Assembly: GCA_947474435.1 (NCBI GenBank)
Contig: CANJII010000007.1
Location: forward strand, 50,499-114,498
DNA length: 64,000 nt
From: Chitinophagaceae bacterium
GTDB lineage: Bacteria; Bacteroidota; Bacteroidia; Chitinophagales; UBA10324
Reading direction: 5' to 3'
Shown: positions 16,807 through 24,648 of the stretch, piece by piece
Layout of the letters: every line of letters begins with the position of its first letter
How positions within the stretch are numbered: position 1 is the stretch's first letter
Translations under genes and position numbers: made by a program
Notes under the pieces: model-generated
The model's input: the letters and a program-made list of their open reading frames with translations, nothing else
The model's database searches: none
What the model was told of the DNA's origin: nothing

Positions 16807-17265
16807 ATGTCACTCTTAGTTAGAACAAACGGAAACATGTTTCCGAATTTAGTGGACGATTTGTTAAACGACACTTTCGTTACTCCTGATTTATTTGATT
16901 TCAATGTGAACAATGCCTTTAGAGGTTTAGCAAAAAAAATGCCTTCAGTAAACATCACTGAAACTGACCGTGAATTTAAAATTGAACTAGCTGCTCCCGG
17001 ATTGGAGAAGAATGATTTTAAAGTGGAAGTAGATAAAAATTTATTAACCATCAGCTCTGAAAAGGAAGAAGAAAAAAAAGAAGAAGATAAAAACTTCTAC
17101 CGCAGAGAATTTTCTTACAATTCATTCAGTCGTTCATTCACACTTCCGGAAAATGTACTTTGCGATAAAATTGATGCGAAGTACGAAAATGGAATTCTGA
17201 ATATATCCATTCAAAAAAAAGAAGTGGCATTTTCAAAACCAGCTAAAGAAATTAAAGTTTCTTAA
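16807..17265 (+). CDS. Hsp20/alpha-crystallin small heat-shock protein
   Basis: A 152-residue ATP-independent holdase. The alpha-crystallin domain spans about 46-145: MPSVNITETDREFKIELAAPGLEKNDFKVEV, the acidic/lysine loop EEKKEEDKNFYRREF, FSRSFTLPENV, then KYENGILNISI with the A-x-x-x-n-G-v-L signature (G at 130, L at 132). The C-terminal EIKVS contains an I-x-V anchor for oligomerisation. The promoter carries tandem FNR-like sites, so induction under low oxygen or a related signal is likelier than simple heat control. A rho-independent terminator follows within 20 bp. Confidence 0.95.
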   Translation: MSLLVRTNGNMFPNLVDDLLNDTFVTPDLFDFNVNNAFRGLAKKMPSVNITETDREFKIELAAPGLEKNDFKVEVDKNLLTISSEKEEEKKEEDKNFYRREFSYNSFSRSFTLPENVLCDKIDAKYENGILNISIQKKEVAFSKPAKEIKVS

Positions 17266-17284
17266 AAGGTTTTGATTCATTAAG

Positions 17285-17319
17285 AGCCCTCCGGATAGTG
17301 AGTCATGGAGGGCTTTTTT
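17285..17319 (+). terminator. Rho-independent terminator of hsp20
   Basis: AGCCCTCC (17285-17292) pairs perfectly with GGAGGGCT (17307-17314) across a 14-nt loop and is followed by a T-run, 19 bp after the hsp20 stop. Confidence 0.85.
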
Positions 17320-17567
17320 ATTCTGTTGTCTTGTCCTGAGAAAAGTTGACTCAAAAAAGGTCAACACTGATGCATACTAAAAACGATTTAATAATTGATT
17401 CTGCTGATTATTGCGCCATGTATTACTTGACTTCTTATTGGGGAATATTAAGTAGTGATTTGACTTTAGTGGTTGGTGTTATAAAAAGTAAGAAGTTGGA
17501 CGAAATTGATAATTATTATTGAATCTCCGCAAAACGGAAATGAAAATCGCTAATGGATTGATTCGGT
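17320..17567. other. Gene-poor stretch after hsp20
   Basis: No convincing gene. A 50-codon plus-strand frame (ATG at 17370, TGA ending at 17522) has no recognisable motif and no promoter. The sequence is consistent with decayed DNA next to the broken gene at 17568-17988. A short repeat (AAAAGTTGACTC / AAAAGGTCAAC) occurs near 17341-17364, but no insertion-sequence ends could be identified. Confidence 0.4.
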
Positions 17568-17988
17568 TTATTGTTTGGTTTCAGTGATTGACCAATTCGA
17601 AATTGACTTAGTGGTAGAAACAAATACAAATTGAATATTTAAAGTGCTCACACAGAAAGTTCCGGTTTTGCTCACATTGTAAATTCATTCAGATTTGGTG
17701 GGATATAAGCTTGCATTGCGGCAATGGTTAAAGAATAATCAATCACCGTTCCATTAATATTATAAGATGAGTCGGTTCCTGTTTTGGAAACCATAAGCAC
17801 ATCGGATGAAGTAGCACCTGAAGATACAACGAGGGTATTGAAAAAGTCGTTTGAAAGTGTTCCAACATAAGTGTGATAAATAAAGACCTGTTATCCTTTT
17901 TTATGAACGATGAAAATGCGATAAGTATAACGGTAATGACATCCGTGCTCAGCACTGTAAAGAAAAATTTCTACAACTTGGTTTTCAT
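17568..17988 (-). pseudogene. Decayed gene for a small secreted protein
   Basis: An ATG at 17988 begins a signal-peptide-like reading (MKTKL, then KFFFTVLST and a hydrophobic run) with a TAG stop at codon 6. After about 'KDNRS' the protein-like reading moves to another frame (YHTYVGTLSNDFFNTL, then SSGATSSDVLMVSKTGTDSS, then IAAMQAYIPPNLNEF). It moves again to a third (VSKTGTFCVSTLNIQFVF, ending at TAA 17570-17568). One stop and two frameshifts within 420 bp mean no intact product. I do not recognise the family; the repeated V-S-K-T-G-T motif hints at an internal repeat. Confidence 0.55.
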
Positions 17989-18157
17989 TGCGTTTTTTTA
18001 ATTGATTTAAATGATATTAAGAACCTATTTGTATCTGAAAACAGAAGCATGATAACAATCAATCAAATGATTGATTGTTTTCTTTTCCTTTTTTAATCAC
18101 TGATGAAATAGATGACAATATTTTTTTACTTAATTCCGCATTGCGGAATAGCAAGAA
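17989..18157. other. Intergenic stretch with no gene
   Basis: AT-rich sequence between the decayed gene and the receiver-Crp regulator gene. It contains an AATCAATCAAATGATTGATTG palindrome-rich segment near 18057 and an ATTCCGCATTGCGGAAT inverted repeat (18132-18148) just after the regulator's stop, the latter a possible terminator hairpin without a T-tract. I see nothing coding. Confidence 0.4.
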
Positions 18158-19222
18158 CTATAAAGTGATTTTTTCCAGTTTATTCTGATCCAGAATTTTT
18201 ATGGTATTTCTTATTATTTCAATGGCACCTTCATCTTTAAATTCCGAAAGTGTTCTTACTAATGTTTCTTTTGCAGTGCCAACAAGATTGGCTAAATCTT
18301 CCCTGGAGAATGAGGAAATAGAAGCGTTGTCCACTAAGTTTGTATGATATTTAATTTGTAATTCTAATAATGCTTTCGCCACTCTTTGCCGAACACTATC
18401 ATAAGCGAGTGTAAGTAGCCGGGATTCTTTTTCATGAAGGTTATGACAAATAATATTCATGAATTTTCTTCCTGCTTCTGCATTTCCGAATATCAATTGG
18501 AAAAAATCTTTTTTTGGAATCAAACTGACTTCACAATCTTCTAGTGCTTCAGCCGTATCGTAATGATCGGTATTTTCAAGTAATGACATGTATCCCAGAA
18601 AATCTCCTGCTCCATGAACACCGGAAATAAATTTTTTTCCGTCTTCATTTGTATTATAAGTTTTTACTTTTCCTTTTTGAATAAAAAACAATTCATGCGA
18701 ATGACTGTTTTCCGAAAACAATTTTTCTTTCCTGAAATATTTTTTCAGTTCAAAGTTGCTTGCCATTTCTTTCAATTCATTCAGTTCATTTGAATCAAAA
18801 AAGGTTTTACTGAAATCAACCGGAGAACTGTCTGAAGCATTTTTCCTAGCATGTTCATTTTTCTTTAACCGCAGCTCAACTGAATTTAACAAATCACTTT
18901 TATCAAATGGTTTGGCGATATAATCATCGGCACCAAGGTTCATTCCCTTGCGAAAACTCCTTTGTTCAACTTTTGCTGTCAGAAAAATAAATGGAATACC
19001 TGCAGTGTTTGAATTATTACTGAGCAATCGCAACACACTGAATCCATCGAGTACCGGCATTGCAACATCACAAATAATTAAATCCGGAATGATGGATTGG
19101 GCTTTTTCCAATCCAAGTTTGCCGTTCGAAGTAGTTTCTACCTCGTAACCTGAAATCTCAAGCATTCCAGCAATGTTATCACGCACAGATTTATTGCCTT
19201 CAATTACCAGAATTTTTTTCAA
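18158..19222 (-). CDS. Receiver-Crp fusion transcriptional regulator
   Basis: 354 residues in three parts: a CheY-like receiver (1-120; phospho-acceptor D52 in IICDVAMP, K103 in AKPF), a cyclic-nucleotide-binding-type fold (about 150-265; LFFIQKGKVKTYNTNEDGKKFISGVHGAGDFLGYMS) and a Crp-type winged helix (SREDLANLVGTAKETLVRTLSEFKDEG). The recognition helix KETLVR keeps the Glu and Arg used by CRP and FNR to read TGA half-sites. The acidic pocket is odd: position 9, normally the Mg-binding Asp, is Gly (VIEGNKS), so phosphorylation may be weak or absent. It is the best candidate to bind the TTGAT-type sites around it. A possible autoregulatory site lies at 19349-19362. Confidence 0.9.
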   Translation of the reverse strand: MKKILVIEGNKSVRDNIAGMLEISGYEVETTSNGKLGLEKAQSIIPDLIICDVAMPVLDGFSVLRLLSNNSNTAGIPFIFLTAKVEQRSFRKGMNLGADDYIAKPFDKSDLLNSVELRLKKNEHARKNASDSSPVDFSKTFFDSNELNELKEMASNFELKKYFRKEKLFSENSHSHELFFIQKGKVKTYNTNEDGKKFISGVHGAGDFLGYMSLLENTDHYDTAEALEDCEVSLIPKKDFFQLIFGNAEAGRKFMNIICHNLHEKESRLLTLAYDSVRQRVAKALLELQIKYHTNLVDNASISSFSREDLANLVGTAKETLVRTLSEFKDEGAIEIIRNTIKILDQNKLEKITL

Positions 19223-19318
19223 GATTATAGTTTGTTTAAAGATAAGCTCTTTGCAATTGGCAACTTTTTTTCTGTTTAGTTCTGATCGCAGTAAAAGAAC
19301 TTCTGATTTATCTTGAAT

Positions 19319-19362
19319 CGAATATGAATAGATTGTGTAATTTCTTTTATGATATTAATCAC
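19319..19362 (-). promoter_or_regulatory. Possible FNR-type promoter of the receiver-Crp gene
   Basis: ATGATATTAATCAC (19349-19362, perfect TGAT-N4-ATCA core) is centred 29.5 bp upstream, on the minus strand, of CATATTCG (19326-19319), which matches four of the six fixed -7 positions. It is weaker than the other five members of the series. Confidence 0.35.
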
Positions 19363-19416
19363 TTGTATTTTTAATTTAACTGGAATGGAATTTTATAATA
19401 AAGATTACCTAGTTCG

Positions 19417-19460
19417 TTGATGAATATCATATTAATGAGAATATCGGAGGCAGAACTTTG
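19417..19460 (+). promoter_or_regulatory. FNR/Crp-type promoter of the aromatic-rich secreted protein
   Basis: TTGATGAATATCAT (19417-19430, nine of ten fixed positions) is centred exactly 29.5 bp upstream of GAACTTTG (19453-19460), one mismatch from TAnnTTTG, with the ATG at 19482. Confidence 0.6.
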
Positions 19461-19481
19461 TATTAATAAAAAACAGAATTA

Positions 19482-21089
19482 ATGAAAAAGAAATTAATGT
19501 TGGTGCTTTCCTTATTGGTTTTTGCAGTTTTCAGAAGCACTGCGCAAAATGATAATGCCATACTCGAAAAAATATTGACTGAAGATTCAACAGCAGTAAA
19601 CGCATTGGTTTTGTATCCTGATTCAACAAGGAGATCAATTCTTGAAGCATCTCAATTCCCTGAAGTGTTACTTAAAATGCAATCCATGCAGGAAAATTCG
19701 CAGAAAGAATTCAATACAATACTTTCTCCTTATACTCAAGAGGTGCAACAGGTTTTTTATAATCTCACTCGTTATCCCGGCTTAATAAATCAATTAGTAG
19801 CAGGAGGAAAAAAAAGCAAATCGCAACTGCAAAATATTGCTGATAATTATCCTGATGAAATCAAAGACGATGCTGTGGTGTATGGTAAAAAATATTTTGA
19901 TGTGTTGAATTCAATTGATCAATTTTCAAAGAAAAATAATTCTGAATTTGAAAATGTGATTTCAACTTATTCAAATGAATCCAATCATGTATTCAGAGAT
20001 TTAGTTGAATTACCTGAAGTGCTTAATATATTGACTGATAATATTAAAATGACGGTTATGATTGGTGATTTGTATCGAAGAAATCCGACATGGGTGCTTC
20101 ATAAAACTGATTCATTGAATATGGAAGCTGCTCGACAACACGCTGAGGAGTTAGCTGATTGGAAAAAGAAAATGGATGAAGATCCGGATGCGAAAAAGCA
20201 ATTGGAAGAATCGGCAAAAAAATATGCTGATGAAAACGGTTATCGTACTGATGTGTATTCGAGCCCGCGTACTGATGTGTTCATTGATCATTACTTAGTT
20301 TATCCATATCCATACTGGTTCGGTTATCCGGGATGGTATCCACATTATTATTGGTATCCATATCCTTACTGGTATGATTGGGGATTTTATTATGGCCCTT
20401 ACGGACAAATAATTATCTTCAATTATCCTTCTTATTATTTTACTTATTGGTTCTTTTATCATCCTATGAATTTTTATCACTATCCATATTTGTGCAATCA
20501 CTTTGTTAATCATTATTATGGCCATCATCATTCCTACATGAATGGAAACGCGCCTGTTAGAAACTGGGTGAATCAAAATGAAAAATATTTTTCCAAAGAT
20601 TTTGCAACTAATGATTTAAGCCGTATAAATCAAATTAAAGAATTTGGTCAGTTGCAAAAAGATGTTTCAGATTACAATGTTAGCCGGCCTGCTAATCAGC
20701 AATTAACCACTCAGCAATATATTCAGACTTATAAAGAAAAATATCCTGATTTGAATGTGAAGCCAACCGTACAACCAATGGAAAGTAAGGATCAATGGTT
20801 TCAGCAACCACCTGCCAAGCAGCCACCAATAAAAGTTCCTTCACCAACTCAAAAGGATAAACAGCCAATTCAGATTCCGCAAAATCAACCAACCCCATTT
20901 CCTCAGCCAAAATTTGATCAGAATAAAAATGCTCAGGATTTTCATAAGCAAACATGGGAGCAAAACAGGCCTCCGGTGTTTACTCCCAAAGTGAATCCAC
21001 AACCAATTCCTAAGCAACAGCCAAAGTCAACTCCTCAACCAAAAACAGATCCACCTAAAACTCAAAAGCAAGTAACCAAACCAAAATAA
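19482..21089 (+). CDS. Secreted protein with an aromatic-rich core and Pro/Gln-rich tail
   Basis: 535 residues, not recognised with certainty; overall design resembles DUF3300-type exported proteins. A signal peptide (MKKKLMLVLSLLVFAVF, cleavage near STAQ) precedes a helical part with three or four loose repeats of 'L..YP......L...PE(V/L)L..' (about 30-210). Then comes an extreme Tyr/Pro/Trp/His stretch (about 268-355; YPYPYWFGYPGWYPHYYWYPYPYW and on) and a tail rich in Pro, Gln and Lys (430-535). There is no sorting tail or membrane anchor. The FNR-like promoter places it with hsp20 and ppsA. A cell-surface or periplasmic stress role is only an inference. Confidence 0.75.
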   Translation: MKKKLMLVLSLLVFAVFRSTAQNDNAILEKILTEDSTAVNALVLYPDSTRRSILEASQFPEVLLKMQSMQENSQKEFNTILSPYTQEVQQVFYNLTRYPGLINQLVAGGKKSKSQLQNIADNYPDEIKDDAVVYGKKYFDVLNSIDQFSKKNNSEFENVISTYSNESNHVFRDLVELPEVLNILTDNIKMTVMIGDLYRRNPTWVLHKTDSLNMEAARQHAEELADWKKKMDEDPDAKKQLEESAKKYADENGYRTDVYSSPRTDVFIDHYLVYPYPYWFGYPGWYPHYYWYPYPYWYDWGFYYGPYGQIIIFNYPSYYFTYWFFYHPMNFYHYPYLCNHFVNHYYGHHHSYMNGNAPVRNWVNQNEKYFSKDFATNDLSRINQIKEFGQLQKDVSDYNVSRPANQQLTTQQYIQTYKEKYPDLNVKPTVQPMESKDQWFQQPPAKQPPIKVPSPTQKDKQPIQIPQNQPTPFPQPKFDQNKNAQDFHKQTWEQNRPPVFTPKVNPQPIPKQQPKSTPQPKTDPPKTQKQVTKPK

Positions 21090-21129
21090 TTTTAAGCAGT
21101 ATATATTTCAAGCATTTTTTTATCAGTAT

Positions 21130-21137
21130 TAAATTTG
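21130..21137 (+). promoter_or_regulatory. -7 element ahead of the ATP-cone gene
   Basis: TAAATTTG is an exact match to the Bacteroidota TAnnTTTG -7 consensus, 21 bp before the ATG at 21158. I see no FNR-like site at the standard distance, so the gene may have its own weak promoter in addition to read-through from upstream. Confidence 0.4.
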
Positions 21138-21157
21138 CTTTTGCTAAATAGTTATTT

Positions 21158-22015
21158 ATGAATGAACGAAAAATTATAGTGACAAAAGCATCAGGTAATA
21201 AAGCAGTTTATTCTGCCGAACAACTTCGAAAATCATTACATAAATCCGGAGCTGAAGATGATACAATTAATTTCATTTTGCACAGTATAGAACCACAGCT
21301 TTATGATGAGATTCCAACAAAAAAAATATATCGTATTGCTTATGCAATGCTTAAAAAAACTTCGAAGCAGCAAGCTTCAAAATATAAACTGAAGGCAGCG
21401 ATATTTGAATTAGGGCCTTCCGGTTATCCGTTCGAACTGTTTATTGCTGAAATTTTAAAACACAAAGGATACAAGGTTCAAACAGGAAAAATTATATATG
21501 GAAAATGTGTGAAACATGAAGTTGATGTGATTGCTGAAAAAGAAGACAAGCATTTTATTATTGAATGTAAGTTTCACCAAAGCGCAGGAATTATTTGTGA
21601 TGTGAAAGTTCCGTTATACATACATGCAAGATTTAACGATATTGAAAATCAAGAACACCATCAAACTGCTGACTCTGAAAAAAAATATCATCAAGGATGG
21701 GTGGTTACAAATACCCGATTTTCAAGTGATGCAGTTAAATACGGTGTGTGCGCAGGTTTGCATCTTTTGGGTTGGGATTATCCGCATAAAGCAAGTTTGA
21801 AAGATCAGATTGATGAAGCCGGTTTGTATCCGATAACTTGCTTGCACACACTAACACGAATTGAAAAGCAGCAAATACTTGATAAGCAAATTGTGTTATG
21901 CAAAGATTTAATTAATCAGGAAAGTGTGCTGTTAAAAATTGGAATCAATCAACAACAGAGAAGTGTAATTATAAATGAAGCAAAAAAATTGTGTGATGGA
22001 AATATTCCGAATTAA
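21158..22015 (+). CDS. ATP-cone protein with a PD-(D/E)XK nuclease-like domain
   Basis: 285 residues. The N-terminal ~85 are an ATP-cone (IIVTKASGNKAVYSAEQLRKSL...GAEDDTI, later YRIAYAMLKK), a nucleotide-sensing module best known from ribonucleotide reductase and NrdR. The middle (about 90-200) is an Mrr-like restriction-endonuclease fold. It has helix PFELFIAEILKHKGY, then D123 (HEVDVIAE) and E136-C-K138 (IIECKFH), the catalytic D...ExK, followed by a conserved WVVTNTRFSSDA. The C-terminus is helical and may bind DNA. Such proteins recur in stress/anaerobic clusters with Hsp20 and PEP synthase, as here, but their substrate is unknown. Confidence 0.85.
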   Translation: MNERKIIVTKASGNKAVYSAEQLRKSLHKSGAEDDTINFILHSIEPQLYDEIPTKKIYRIAYAMLKKTSKQQASKYKLKAAIFELGPSGYPFELFIAEILKHKGYKVQTGKIIYGKCVKHEVDVIAEKEDKHFIIECKFHQSAGIICDVKVPLYIHARFNDIENQEHHQTADSEKKYHQGWVVTNTRFSSDAVKYGVCAGLHLLGWDYPHKASLKDQIDEAGLYPITCLHTLTRIEKQQILDKQIVLCKDLINQESVLLKIGINQQQRSVIINEAKKLCDGNIPN

Positions 22016-22109
22016 TATTTTTATAAAATAACAGGCTAAGGATACTATTCGAAAATTCGACTTTGATTATGCAATTGAAATATTGATTTGATATTGCTCA
22101 ATACCTGAA

Positions 22110-22153
22110 CTGATAGTAATCATGATACACAGGTTTAAAATTAGTTAACTTCA
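22110..22153 (+). promoter_or_regulatory. FNR/Crp-type promoter of ppsA
   Basis: CTGATAGTAATCAT (22110-22123, perfect TGAT-N4-ATCA core) is centred 29.5 bp upstream of TAACTTCA (22146-22153), which matches T, A, T, T of the TAnnTTTG -7 element. A separate perfect inverted repeat, TATTGA-N11-TCAATA (22081-22103), sits just upstream. Confidence 0.5.
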
Positions 22154-22193
22154 CATGTATAAGGAATTGTAAAATTAATTCTTAAAAAAATTT

Positions 22194-24629
22194 ATGGAAT
22201 CAATAAATCTACCAGCGCTTTCATTATTGAAAAACTTTAATGAAGTGGGAATAACTGATGTTTCTAGGGTGGGGGGGAAGAATGCCTCACTTGGAGAAAT
22301 GATTCAGCATCTTGCTCCGAAGGGAATAAAAATTCCTGAAGGATTTGTAATTACCGCATGTGCATTTTGGGAATTTATTGATGCAAATAATCTTCGTGAA
22401 AAGTTAGTGGCAATTCTTTCTCAGCTGAACAGAAATGATTTTTCAAACCTGCGCGAAACAGGAAGTCAGGCGAGAGATTTATTGTTGAATGCAAAAATTC
22501 CTGACGATTTGAAAGAATCAATTAAAGATGAGTATGAAAATCTTTGCAGGCATACTGTTAAAAATATTTCGGTAGCAGTTAGGAGCAGTGCCACGGCTGA
22601 AGATCTTCCAACTGCAAGTTTTGCAGGACAGCATAATTCATATCTAAATATTTCAGGAATAGAAAATTTATTGATTGCTGTACAACAATGTTTTGCATCG
22701 TTGTTTAACGACCGTGCAATTAAGTATCGCGAAGACAAAGGATTCGACCACATGGCTATCGCGCTTTCAGTTGGCGTGCAACGAATGGTTCGTTCAGATT
22801 TGGCTTGTGCAGGCGTTGCTTTCACCAATGAACCGGAATCTGGTTTTCAAAATTTGATTCTTATAACCGGAAGCTGGGGGCTTGGCGAAAATGTGGTTCA
22901 GGGCGCTGTGAATCCCGATGAGTTTTATGTATTCAAACCATCGTTAAAAAATAATTTCTATCCAATCATTCAAAAAAAACTCGGAAGCAAATCGAATACG
23001 ATGATTTATTCAGACGAGAAATCTTCTACTGAAAGTTTTATCATGAACATTGATACGCCTGATGAAAAAAAGCAACGATGGATTTTGAATGATGCTGAAG
23101 TAAAACAAATTGCTGATTGGTGTTTGCTGATTGAAGAACACTATGGTCAAGTGATGGATATTGAATGGGCGAAAGATGGAATCACTAATGAATTGTTTGT
23201 TCTGCAAGCTCGACCTGAAACTATTCATACAGGAAAACAAAATGTTTTTAAAGAATATTCTTTGAAAGAAAAAGGAAAAAAAATTGTTGAAGGTGCAGGA
23301 ATTGGAAGTCGCATTACATCAGGTGTGGCACGAATTCTCTTATCACCAACTGAGTCAGACAAGTTACAACCCGGAGATATTTTAGTTACAACAATTACAA
23401 ATCCTGATTGGGATCCGATTATGAAAAAAGCTTCAGCCATTGTTACTGATAAAGGCGGAAGAACAAGTCACGCAGCAATTGTTGCACGCGAGTTAGGAGC
23501 AGTTGCAGTTGTTGGTTCAATGGATGGGACGAAAAAAATAAAAGACGGTGAAATAATTACTGTGTCAACAATCGGAGGGAAGGATGGAATTGTGTACGAA
23601 GGAAAATTGAAATGGGAAGAACAAACTGTTGATATCAGCAATATCAAATTGCCTGAAACACAAGTGATGATGATATTGGGTGACCCTGAAAAAGCATTTC
23701 ATCTTTCGTTTTATCCGAACAACGGAATTGGTTTGATGCGATTGGAATTTATCATCAACAGCACGATACAAATTCATCCGATGGCATTGGTGAAATTCAA
23801 TTCGCTGAAAGATGAAAATGCAAAAAGGAAAATTGAAGAGTTAACTCATCATTTTCCTGATAAAGAAAAATACTTCATTGATAATCTGGCGCAAGCTGTT
23901 GCAACAATCGCTGCAGCATTTTATCCGAAAGATGTGATTGTGCGAATGAGTGATTTTAAAACCAACGAGTATGCAAATTTGATTGGGGGAAACGAATTTG
24001 AGCCGCACGAAGAAAATCCGATGCTAGGTTTCCGTGGTGCATCAAGATACTACAGTGACTATTACAGAGAAGGATTTCGGCTGGAATGTGAAGCGATGAA
24101 AAAAGTTCGCAACGAAATGGGATTAACAAATGTGAAACTGATGATTCCGTTTTGCAGAACAGTTGAAGAAGGAAAGAAGGTGATTGCCCAAATGGAGCAG
24201 TTCGGATTGAAGCGCAGAGAAAATGGTTTGGAGATTTATGTAATGGCAGAAATTCCGAGCAATGTGATTTGTGCTGATGAGTTTGCAAAAATATTTGATG
24301 GCTTCTCCATTGGATCCAATGATTTAACTCAACTCACACTCGGTATTGACCGAGATTCTGCATTGGTGAGTAATTTATTTGATGAAAAAAATGAAGCGCC
24401 GAAAACAATGATTGCAATGATGATTAACCGTGCAAAAAATGCTAAATCAAAAATCGGTTTGTGCGGACAGGCACCAAGTGATTTCCCTGAATTTGCACAG
24501 TTTTTAGTGGAGCACGGAATTGATAGCATTTCATTTAATCCCGATGCACTCATAAAAGGAATTGAAAACATTCACAAGGCAGAAAAAAAAATTAAACAAC
24601 ATCATATCACTGGATTTCAATATCAATAA
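22194..24629 (+). CDS. ppsA: Phosphoenolpyruvate synthase
   Basis: 811 residues; pyruvate + ATP + water to PEP + AMP + phosphate, feeding gluconeogenesis. N-terminal ATP-grasp domain (GGKNASLGEM, VAVRSSATAEDLPTASFAGQ), swivelling phosphohistidine domain (DKGGRTSHAAIVARELG, catalytic His about 425) and C-terminal PEP/pyruvate TIM barrel (GIGLMRLEF, FRGASRYYS, SNDLTQLTLGIDRDS, active-site Cys about 758 in GLCGQAPSD). The length is typical. Run by an FNR-like promoter and followed at 19 bp by an SDR gene. Its inclusion suggests carbon rerouting at low oxygen. Confidence 0.96.
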   Translation: MESINLPALSLLKNFNEVGITDVSRVGGKNASLGEMIQHLAPKGIKIPEGFVITACAFWEFIDANNLREKLVAILSQLNRNDFSNLRETGSQARDLLLNAKIPDDLKESIKDEYENLCRHTVKNISVAVRSSATAEDLPTASFAGQHNSYLNISGIENLLIAVQQCFASLFNDRAIKYREDKGFDHMAIALSVGVQRMVRSDLACAGVAFTNEPESGFQNLILITGSWGLGENVVQGAVNPDEFYVFKPSLKNNFYPIIQKKLGSKSNTMIYSDEKSSTESFIMNIDTPDEKKQRWILNDAEVKQIADWCLLIEEHYGQVMDIEWAKDGITNELFVLQARPETIHTGKQNVFKEYSLKEKGKKIVEGAGIGSRITSGVARILLSPTESDKLQPGDILVTTITNPDWDPIMKKASAIVTDKGGRTSHAAIVARELGAVAVVGSMDGTKKIKDGEIITVSTIGGKDGIVYEGKLKWEEQTVDISNIKLPETQVMMILGDPEKAFHLSFYPNNGIGLMRLEFIINSTIQIHPMALVKFNSLKDENAKRKIEELTHHFPDKEKYFIDNLAQAVATIAAAFYPKDVIVRMSDFKTNEYANLIGGNEFEPHEENPMLGFRGASRYYSDYYREGFRLECEAMKKVRNEMGLTNVKLMIPFCRTVEEGKKVIAQMEQFGLKRRENGLEIYVMAEIPSNVICADEFAKIFDGFSIGSNDLTQLTLGIDRDSALVSNLFDEKNEAPKTMIAMMINRAKNAKSKIGLCGQAPSDFPEFAQFLVEHGIDSISFNPDALIKGIENIHKAEKKIKQHHITGFQYQ

Positions 24630-24648
24630 TTATTTTAAAACAAACACA

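Noticed and set aside
17320..17567. Insertion-sequence remnant after hsp20
   Set aside because: The short similar words near 17341-17364 hint at a repeat, but no terminal inverted repeats, target duplication or transposase fragments could be read.
20295..20955. Minus-strand open frames across the aromatic-rich and Pro/Gln-rich coding region
   Set aside because: Biased codon composition on the coding strand (TAT, CCA, CAA) keeps the opposite strand open; no motif or start context supports them.
22081..22103. Perfect inverted repeat TATTGA-N11-TCAATA upstream of ppsA as a second regulator site
   Set aside because: Only one copy is seen and AT-rich 6-bp arms are expected by chance; not enough to claim an operator.
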